A stretch of DNA of 8,219 nt from NCBI GenBank assembly GCA_009924965.1, contig RFQN01000058.1, positions 1-8,219 on the forward strand, written 5' to 3'. Shown piece after piece: positions 1 to 5,376 of this stretch. How positions within the stretch are numbered: the first letter of the stretch is position 1; each line of letters opens with the position of its first letter. The translations under genes were made by a program, and so were the position numbers. Source of the stretch: Verrucomicrobiota bacterium. Lineage in GTDB: Bacteria; Verrucomicrobiota; Verrucomicrobiia; Opitutales; UBA953. The notes under the pieces are model-generated. The model was not told where the DNA came from, did no database searches, and saw only the letters and a list, made by a program, of their open reading frames with translations.

Positions 1-5
1 CGCTG

Positions 6-19
6 AGCCGCATGCGGCT
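6..19. other. Perfect 14-bp palindrome at the left edge
   Basis: AGCCGCATGCGGCT reads the same on both strands. As RNA it could form a 5-bp stem (6-10 with 15-19) closed by a CATG loop. It follows a TGA triplet at 4-6 that could be the stop codon of a plus-strand gene lying outside the window, so it may be the end-of-gene hairpin of that gene. It could also be a protein-binding palindrome before the isomerase gene. There is no clear T-run after it, and the upstream context is missing, so the role is undecided. Confidence 0.35.
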
Positions 20-40
20 TGTCAGGCTTCCCGCCCTGCG

Positions 41-54
41 TTAACCCCTCACCC
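41..54 (+). promoter_or_regulatory. C-rich non-Shine-Dalgarno leader before the isomerase gene
   Basis: TTAACCCCTCACCC lies directly against the ATG at 55. It contains no GGAGG-like element. It closely resembles the leader of the gene starting at 1783 (TAACCCTTACCTCACC), and this similarity is one reason to place the start at 55 rather than at the TTG at 19. Whether it acts in translation or only reflects local composition is not known. Confidence 0.35.
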
Positions 55-909
55 ATGCTGCCCCTCTCCGGACTCGCCGACGAAGCGGCCGACGACATCG
101 CCGGCCAGATCGCCGCCCACCGCGAGCTCGGCTGGTCGGCCCTCGAACTGCGCCTGCTGCACGGCAAGCAGTTTGCTAGCGCGGCGGTCACCGAGGATGA
201 GTTTGCCCGCGCCTTAGCGGCTATCCAGGACGCCGGCCTGCGGGTGAGCGGCTTCGCCTCCGCCATCGGCAACTGGAGCCGCCCGATCAACGGCGACTTC
301 GCCGTCGACCTTGCCGACCTCCGCGTGCTCATTCCCCGCATGCAGAAGGCCGGCACCCGCTTCGTCCGCACGATGGGCTGGATGCAGGCCGGGACTTCCG
401 ACCAAGTTTGGCGCGACGAAGGCATCCGCCGTTATCGCGAGATGGCTAAGCTTGCGGCGGACGCGGACATCGTGCTCCTGCATGAAAACTGCGAGGGCTG
501 GGGCGGCACCTCGCCCGACCACGCCCGCGCCTTCATGGAAGCGGTCGCCCACCCGAACGTCCGCTACCTCTTCGACATCGGCAACACGGTCTCCTACGGA
601 CTACCGACGCTGCCTTTCTATGAGGCCGTGCGGCCCTTCATCGCCTACGTGCACGTCAAGGACGCCCGCCGCAACCCCGCCGGGGGCAAGAGCAATGCTT
701 TCACCTATCCCGGCCAAGGCGATGCCTTGGTCCGCGAGATCCTCGCCGACCTCGTTCGCCGCGGCTACACCGCGGGCGTCTCGATCGAACCGCACGTCGC
801 GAGCATCGTCCACCTCGGGGAAGGCACCAAGGCCTCACCGGAGGAACGGTTCGCTTCGTATGTGCGCTATGGCCACGAACTCGAGGCCCTGCTCCGCTCG
901 CTGCCGTAA
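55..909 (+). CDS. Sugar phosphate isomerase/epimerase-like TIM-barrel protein
   Basis: This 284-residue protein belongs to the xylose-isomerase-like TIM-barrel superfamily, whose members isomerise or epimerise sugars, keto-sugars or sugar phosphates using a divalent metal. The opening, with SGLADEAADD and then a Gly-Trp plus Glu-Leu-Arg strand, is typical of the family. Four likely metal ligands fall at the usual strand ends: E144 in HEN, D174 in FDIGN, H200 in VHVKD and E245 in IEPH. The length is normal and no signal peptide is seen, so it should be cytoplasmic. An in-frame TTG at 19 would add 12 residues, but the family-like sequence begins right after the ATG at 55. The gene converges on the exported operon to its right. 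Homologues often sit beside sugar-oxidation genes in PVC bacteria, so it may process products of that operon, but the exact substrate cannot be read from the sequence. Confidence 0.9.
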   Translation: MLPLSGLADEAADDIAGQIAAHRELGWSALELRLLHGKQFASAAVTEDEFARALAAIQDAGLRVSGFASAIGNWSRPINGDFAVDLADLRVLIPRMQKAGTRFVRTMGWMQAGTSDQVWRDEGIRRYREMAKLAADADIVLLHENCEGWGGTSPDHARAFMEAVAHPNVRYLFDIGNTVSYGLPTLPFYEAVRPFIAYVHVKDARRNPAGGKSNAFTYPGQGDALVREILADLVRRGYTAGVSIEPHVASIVHLGEGTKASPEERFASYVRYGHELEALLRSLP

Positions 910-917
910 AACGAAGC

Positions 918-955
918 GGGCGGCCACCACGGTCCGGAGACCGCAGCGACCGCCC
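918..955. terminator. Nested hairpin between convergent genes, possible bidirectional terminator
   Basis: The 64-bp gap between the stop codons at 907-909 and 974-976 holds a two-level stem. The outer stem pairs GGGCGG (918-923) with CCGCCC (950-955). The inner stem pairs CGGTC (930-934) with GACCG (939-943) around a CGGA loop. The two are separated by a symmetric 6+6 internal loop. Its position between converging genes suggests that it ends transcription from both sides. No T-tract follows on either strand, so a classical intrinsic terminator is not proven, and it may instead be a processing or stability structure. Confidence 0.45.
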
Positions 956-973
956 ACGTGCGCGTAGGCTGGC

Positions 974-1783
974 TTACTTGGCCGGCGTTGCCGCCCAGAT
1001 CTTCACGTCGTCGATGCAACCGTCCTTGCCGGCCACGCCGAATTCAAAGCGCGACTTCGTGGCGTGGGCGATGCCCGACGACTTCAGGTAAGCGACCGGC
1101 GTGCCGTCGACGGTCATGCGCATTTCTTCGCCGATCGTCTCGACCACGAGGGTGATCCACTTGCCCTGTTCCAGGGGCTGCTTGATCGGGAAGGTCGCTT
1201 GGCGGCCGACGAGGAGCTTGGCGACTTCCGCCTTCTTGGCGAGGTCGTTCTTCATCTCGTAGATGTCGTTGCGCATGTTGCCGTCCTTCTCGTCGATGAT
1301 GGTCGCCGCGAAGGTCTTGTCCTTCGGGTTGAAGCGCAGCTGGGCGCGGCAGATGTGGCCGTAGTGGCAGCCGGTGTACTTGCGGTCGTCGAGCTCGACG
1401 TCGATCATGGTCGCGCCGTCGAAACGGACCTTGAGTTCGATGATGCTGTCCTTCGTGGGGACTTCGAGGCCATGCACCGCAGCGTGCGGGGTGACGGCAG
1501 GCTTGCCGTCGGCGGCCGGGATCGCCTTGTCGCGGGTCTGGGTGCCCTTGAGCACGCCCTCGGCGACGGCGAAGGTCGGGACGACCTTGACCCAGCGCTT
1601 ATCGGCTTCGCCCTTCCCTTCGAAGTCGTCGGAGAAGAGCAGTTCGCCCTTCTTGGCGATGGCTTCGGCCGGGATGGCCGGGAGCTTCTGCGCAGCAGGC
1701 GCCGCCTTGGGGGCGTCCGGCTTGGGGGCGTCGGCCGCGACGGCGGCTAACGGGGCGAGGGCGAGGAGGAGGAGGGATTTCAT
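974..1783 (-). CDS. Exported concanavalin-fold protein, 3-keto-disaccharide hydrolase (DUF1080)-like
   Basis: The 269-residue product starts with a clear signal peptide (about 1-17, ending AAVAA) and a Pro/Ala/Lys-rich linker (about 18-45). From about residue 48 a beta-rich domain begins with LLFSDDFEG. It continues with strands such as SIIELKVRF (113-121) and WITLVVETIGEEMRMTVDG (209-227), and ends with CIDDVKIW (256-263). This pattern matches the LamG-like/DUF1080 group, which includes 3-keto-glycoside hydrolases and carbohydrate-binding proteins. An unusual cluster CHYGHIC (139-145) sits in the middle of the domain. It is the last gene of the minus-strand block, 13 bp after the heme dehydrogenase gene, so it is probably co-transcribed with it. 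Hydrolase activity is not shown: the domain may only bind carbohydrate. The fold call is fairly secure and the function is not. Confidence 0.75.
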   Translation of the reverse strand: MKSLLLLALAPLAAVAADAPKPDAPKAAPAAQKLPAIPAEAIAKKGELLFSDDFEGKGEADKRWVKVVPTFAVAEGVLKGTQTRDKAIPAADGKPAVTPHAAVHGLEVPTKDSIIELKVRFDGATMIDVELDDRKYTGCHYGHICRAQLRFNPKDKTFAATIIDEKDGNMRNDIYEMKNDLAKKAEVAKLLVGRQATFPIKQPLEQGKWITLVVETIGEEMRMTVDGTPVAYLKSSGIAHATKSRFEFGVAGKDGCIDDVKIWAATPAK

Positions 1784-1799
1784 GGTGAGGTAAGGGTTA
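1784..1799 (-). promoter_or_regulatory. C/T-rich leader filling the gap before the concanavalin-fold gene
   Basis: Read on the minus strand, TAACCCTTACCTCACC begins with the TAA stop of the preceding gene and runs straight into the ATG. There is no purine-rich ribosome-binding element. The CTCACC end resembles the anti-Shine-Dalgarno end of 16S rRNA rather than its complement, so ordinary Shine-Dalgarno pairing is not expected. Initiation may rely on coupling to the preceding gene or on an unstructured leader. Confidence 0.35.
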
Positions 1800-4382
1800 G
1801 CGGGCGAGGAGCTGGAACTCCTGGATGGCCCAAGGTTGGTTGTTCTGGGTGTCGGCGATGGTGACCTTGACGAACTTCACCGCAGCGTCCTTGGCGAAGT
1901 AAGTCTCGGACAGGCCAGGCAGGCCGCGGGTGCTGCCGAGGGCGACCCACTTCTTGCCGTCGAGCGAGCCTTCGACCTTGTAGGACTTCGGAGAAGCGCT
2001 GGGGCGGGAGGAATCGTCGAGGCGCAGGCCGGCGACGGTCTTGGCCTCAGGGAGTTCGACCTGATACCACATGCCCTTCTTCTGGTTGGCCTTGGTTTCC
2101 CAGCGGGTCTTCATGTCGCCATCGCACCCCTTCTGGGCGAGTTCCAGTTCATCGCTGGCGCTGACCTTCCATTCGGCGGCCGGACGGATGACCTTCGGCA
2201 GGGACGCGGCCAGGGTCTCGGTGGTCCAAGGCTGGGTCACGGCAGCGACTTCCTTGCGCACACGGGCCACGTCGGCAGCCGAGATGACGGCGCCACGGTT
2301 GCCGAACGAATTGCGCACATAAGAAGCGACGTCGGCGATCCACTTGTCGTCGTTCATCGGCATCGCCACCATCTGGGCGTCGTACGTCTTGCCGCCAATC
2401 GGACCCGACATGCCGTTCAGCAGGACGCGGATGATGGCGTCGCGATGGCTACGTACGTTAGCGGAATTAGCCAACGGCGGCGCGATGGTCATGCCGGCCT
2501 TCGGCCCGTCCATGGGCATGCCCTTGCCGTCGTAACCGTGGCAAGCGAAGCAAAGTTCACGGTAGATGGCCTGCCCGCGGGCAAGCTGGTCGTTCTCCTC
2601 CTTGGAATATTCCTTGCCGCCGACGGCGTCGCTGCCGGTCAGCACCACGGCACCAAGCTCCTTCACGCCCTTGGAGGGGTTGGCCATCAGGGCCTGCTGG
2701 ATGAACTTGGAGCTGTCGGGCCAAGCCTTGACGTCATTCGAGCCCAGGAGCTTCGCCGACATCAGGAGCTGTAGCACGACGGTGGCGTCCTTGTCGGTGG
2801 CGAGCTTACGGAATTCTGCGATGAGGGTCTTGTCGCCCGCACGGACGAGCGTCTCACCCGCGCGGAGGCCCTGCGTCCGGAGACGAGCATCAGCGTCGGA
2901 CAAGAAGGCGGTCACGACCTTGGCGTCGAGCGCGCCGAGGCCTTCCAAAGTCCACAGTGCGTGGATGCGGCCGAGGGCGTCCTTACCATTGAGGGCCAAC
3001 TCGGTGAGGGCCGGGACGACGGACTTGTCACCCTTAACGACCAAGAGCTTCTGCGCGGTGTCGCGCCACCAGCCGATCGGGCTGCTGAGGTGGGCAACGA
3101 GCTGCGCCGGGGTTTCGTCCAGCATGCGCGGCTGGGGGCCCGGCTTATAGTCGTCGTGGACGAGGCGCCAGATGCGGCCGTGACCATAGACCTTATCCAT
3201 GGCATACTGCTCGACGACCTTGCGGAGGTAGCTGCCTTCGCGGACCCAGTTACCTTCCTGGATGATGCCGCGGTACATGTCCACGAGGTAGAGGCAGCCG
3301 TCCGGACCGACGGTCATGTTGACGATGCGGAAGTTGGGATCGGAGGAGCGGATGAACTCCGCGTGGCCATGGGGATTGGAGATGCGCGTGATGCCATCAT
3401 CGACGGAGACCTTGGCGCGACGCACCAAGCGGCCGACGGGCTCGGAGATGAGCACGTCGCCACGGAAATCCGCCGGGTAGCGGTCGGTGCGGACGACTTC
3501 CTGACCGCACGAAGCGGTGAAGTGGTTGAGCTTCTTGTCCGGCAAGGTGCGGCCAGGGCCGCCTTGATGGTCGGCCAGGCCGATGAGTGGCCAGACCTGC
3601 ATGAAGTCCTCAGGGAACTGGCCGTTGAGGTCGAACGCGCCGTAAAGGATCGGGGTCTGGAAGTGCCAGAGGCCCTTCTCGCCGCCGGCGTTGCTCCACC
3701 AGATCTTGCCCATGTCGTCCTGCGCGAGGCCCCACTGGCCGCCCCCATTCGGGATGGTCTCCTTGAGCGGAGGCTGCGCACCATTCCAGCGCAAGCGGTA
3801 GGCGTTGTAGGTCTGGTAGAGGTTATTGTCCAACGCCCAGATCAGGCCGCTCTGCTGGTGCTCGAGGTTGCCGCTCTTGGGTCCGCCTTGGAACCAGAGC
3901 TGCTTGGAGTCAGCGATGCCCTTCCCTTGCGTGTCGCGGTAGATGAAGATGTCCTGCGTGTCGGTCTCGTTGATGAGGACGCGGTCATCCAGCGGCAGCA
4001 CCATGCGCGGCAGGACGAGCTTGTCGCGGTAGATGACATGCTTGTCGAAGCGGCCGTCGCGCTGCGTGCTTTCGTGACGGGAGACCACGCTGACGGGGTC
4101 GTGCTCGTTCTTGCCGTCGATGTCCTGCATGTACGTACGGAGCTCGGCGACATACATGCGGCCGTTGCCGTCGAAGGTGACGTTGACCGGTTCGCGGACG
4201 CCGTCGCGTTCGCTCAGCACGAGTTCGAGGTGGTAGCCCTTCGGGAGCTCGATGGTCGCGAGCTCCTGTTCGGGCGTGAGGGCCTTGACCGCCGGCTGCG
4301 GGGTGAAGTCAGGCACGTAGGTCGGCTGGTCGGCCGCGAGGGCTAGGCCGCAGGCCGCCAAGAGAAAGAGGGACTTGTTCAT
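1797..4382 (-). CDS. PVC-type membrane-bound dehydrogenase with HEAT repeats, cytochrome c and discoidin-like domains
   Basis: This 861-residue exported protein has four parts. A signal peptide (about 1-17) ends in LALAA. It also contains a lipobox-like LAAC at 8-11, although that lies unusually early for a lipoprotein. Residues about 40-410 form a beta-propeller of the Pirellula/Verrucomicrobium-type dehydrogenase family (TIGR02604-like), including PADFRGDVLISEPVGRLVRR (303-322) and VGPDGCLYLVDMYRG (358-372). Residues about 425-590 are helical HEAT-like repeats. A c-type cytochrome domain follows, with heme motif CFACH (611-615) and a candidate distal Met in MVAMPMN (671-677). Residues about 735-861 resemble a coagulation-factor 5/8 type C (discoidin) domain, with WYQVELPEAKTVAGLRL and a terminal IQEFQLL. 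The likely role is periplasmic or surface oxidation of a carbohydrate with electrons passed to heme, the discoidin part binding substrate. The substrate and the cofactor of the propeller are unknown. It starts 21 bp after the lactonase-like gene, and its leader ends in TTAATCCCC with no Shine-Dalgarno sequence. Confidence 0.9.
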   Translation of the reverse strand: MNKSLFLLAACGLALAADQPTYVPDFTPQPAVKALTPEQELATIELPKGYHLELVLSERDGVREPVNVTFDGNGRMYVAELRTYMQDIDGKNEHDPVSVVSRHESTQRDGRFDKHVIYRDKLVLPRMVLPLDDRVLINETDTQDIFIYRDTQGKGIADSKQLWFQGGPKSGNLEHQQSGLIWALDNNLYQTYNAYRLRWNGAQPPLKETIPNGGGQWGLAQDDMGKIWWSNAGGEKGLWHFQTPILYGAFDLNGQFPEDFMQVWPLIGLADHQGGPGRTLPDKKLNHFTASCGQEVVRTDRYPADFRGDVLISEPVGRLVRRAKVSVDDGITRISNPHGHAEFIRSSDPNFRIVNMTVGPDGCLYLVDMYRGIIQEGNWVREGSYLRKVVEQYAMDKVYGHGRIWRLVHDDYKPGPQPRMLDETPAQLVAHLSSPIGWWRDTAQKLLVVKGDKSVVPALTELALNGKDALGRIHALWTLEGLGALDAKVVTAFLSDADARLRTQGLRAGETLVRAGDKTLIAEFRKLATDKDATVVLQLLMSAKLLGSNDVKAWPDSSKFIQQALMANPSKGVKELGAVVLTGSDAVGGKEYSKEENDQLARGQAIYRELCFACHGYDGKGMPMDGPKAGMTIAPPLANSANVRSHRDAIIRVLLNGMSGPIGGKTYDAQMVAMPMNDDKWIADVASYVRNSFGNRGAVISAADVARVRKEVAAVTQPWTTETLAASLPKVIRPAAEWKVSASDELELAQKGCDGDMKTRWETKANQKKGMWYQVELPEAKTVAGLRLDDSSRPSASPKSYKVEGSLDGKKWVALGSTRGLPGLSETYFAKDAAVKFVKVTIADTQNNQPWAIQEFQLLAR

Positions 4383-4397
4383 GGGGATTAAGTGGGA

Positions 4398-4426
4398 GAT
4401 ATATCAGAAGCCTTGGCCTTTGACCA
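4398..4426 (-). promoter_or_regulatory. Weak candidate internal promoter before the second heme dehydrogenase
   Basis: On the minus strand, TGGTCA (4421-4426) and TATATC (4398-4403) are separated by 17 bp, and the -10-like hexamer is preceded by TGA, giving an extended -10 (TGn). Each hexamer matches the sigma-70 consensus at four of six positions. This is the most A/T-rich spot among the operon gaps and overlaps the stop codon of the lactonase-like gene. The start site would lie only about 8-9 bases before the ATG at 4382. It may allow partly independent expression of the last two genes, but a chance match is likely. Confidence 0.2.
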
Positions 4427-5360
4427 GCGTACGTAGGACAAAAACATCATGGTTGGAGGCGACGAAGAGGGTCTTGCCGTCTTCACCCCAAGCGAGGTTC
4501 GCCGTGGGCTGGTGGAAAAGGATCGTCCCAAGGTGCTTACCCTCGGGAGAGACGATGAGCACGCCGCCCGGGCCAGTGGTCCAGAGGTTGCCCCGTTCAT
4601 CGACCTTCATGCCGTCGCAACCTCCGGGGCGATCGGACTTCTTGAGCGGCTGGGCCACGAAGACATCGCGGAGGCCAGAGCCATCCAGGGCGCAGGCGGT
4701 GACGCGGGTCTTGGCGTTGTCCGAGACCGCGAGGTAAAGGGTCTTCTGATCCAGGCTGAGGGCGATGCCGTTAGGCCATTGGACTTCCTTGGTCACGAGC
4801 GAGACCTTGCCGTCGGTCGCGAGCTTGTAGACGCCATGGAAGGCTTGCTCGGCTTGCTGGCCCTTCGGCAGGCCGTAGGGCGGATCGGTGAAGTAGACGG
4901 AGCCATCCGCGGCGACGACGAGGTCGTTGGGGCTGTTGAACTTCTTACCGTCGAATTCGGTGGCGAGGGGCTTGAACTTGCCGTCACCCACGAACTGACC
5001 GACGCGACGGGCGCCATGCTGACAGAGCAAGAGGTTGCCCTTGGCGTCGACCGCGAGGCCGTTGGAGCCTTGGAGGTCGGAGGGCGCATCCGTACCGCTC
5101 GGCTTCAGGAAGACCGTTGGCGCCGCATCGCCGCGCTTCCAGGCATAGGCGGTGTTATTGGGCACGTCGGAGAAGACGAAGCGGTCCTTAAACCAGACGG
5201 GACCTTCGGCCCAACCGTAGCCCGTGCCGACCTTCTCGATCTTCACGTCGGCCGCGACCAGGGCATCGAGCGCAGGGTCGAGTTTTTCGAGGCGCGGGGC
5301 CGGCACTTCCGCGGCGACGGCGGCCGTGGCGAGCCACAGGAACGGGACGAGGGCTTTCAT
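4404..5360 (-). CDS. Exported SMP-30/gluconolactonase-like beta-propeller protein
   Basis: The 318-residue product has a signal peptide (about 1-17, MKALVPFLWLATAAVAA) followed by a six-bladed SMP-30/gluconolactonase/LRE-type propeller. Metal-binding positions expected for this family are visible: E52 in WAEGPVW, N145 in NSPNDL, N197 in WPNGIAL and D249 in CDGMKVD. The family-typical VYFTDPPYGLP (155-165) is also present. Family members hydrolyse sugar lactones with a bound divalent cation. With the ligand set intact, a lactonase acting outside the cytoplasm is the best prediction. It lies between two heme dehydrogenase genes, 16 bp after one and 21 bp before the other. This suits hydrolysis of an aldonolactone made by one of them, although the sugar is unknown. 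The leader AAGAACCCCTTCCC before the ATG lacks a Shine-Dalgarno sequence. Confidence 0.9.
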   Translation of the reverse strand: MKALVPFLWLATAAVAAEVPAPRLEKLDPALDALVAADVKIEKVGTGYGWAEGPVWFKDRFVFSDVPNNTAYAWKRGDAAPTVFLKPSGTDAPSDLQGSNGLAVDAKGNLLLCQHGARRVGQFVGDGKFKPLATEFDGKKFNSPNDLVVAADGSVYFTDPPYGLPKGQQAEQAFHGVYKLATDGKVSLVTKEVQWPNGIALSLDQKTLYLAVSDNAKTRVTACALDGSGLRDVFVAQPLKKSDRPGGCDGMKVDERGNLWTTGPGGVLIVSPEGKHLGTILFHQPTANLAWGEDGKTLFVASNHDVFVLRTLVKGQGF

Positions 5361-5376
5361 GGGAAGGGGTTCTTGA

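Noticed and set aside
19..47. Promoter TTGTCA (19-24) with a -10 element near 42-47
   Set aside because: The -35-like hexamer is good, but the matching -10 (TAACCC) is poor, and it would place transcription start almost on the ATG.
19..54. TTG start at 19 for the isomerase gene
   Set aside because: The 12 extra residues (including two prolines and a cysteine near the start) do not look like the family N-terminus, and the stretch overlaps the palindrome and the C-rich leader.
311..967. Plus-strand frame (218 codons) overlapping the isomerase gene
   Set aside because: The translation is Arg/Ser/Pro/Thr-rich low-complexity sequence, and the other frame carries intact metal-binding motifs.
2961..4346. 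Long plus-strand open frame (461 codons) opposite heme dehydrogenase B
   Set aside because: It is antisense to a confidently identified gene, its translation shows no recognisable domain, and it is rich in repeated Val/Asp/Ala runs typical of shadow frames in high-GC DNA.
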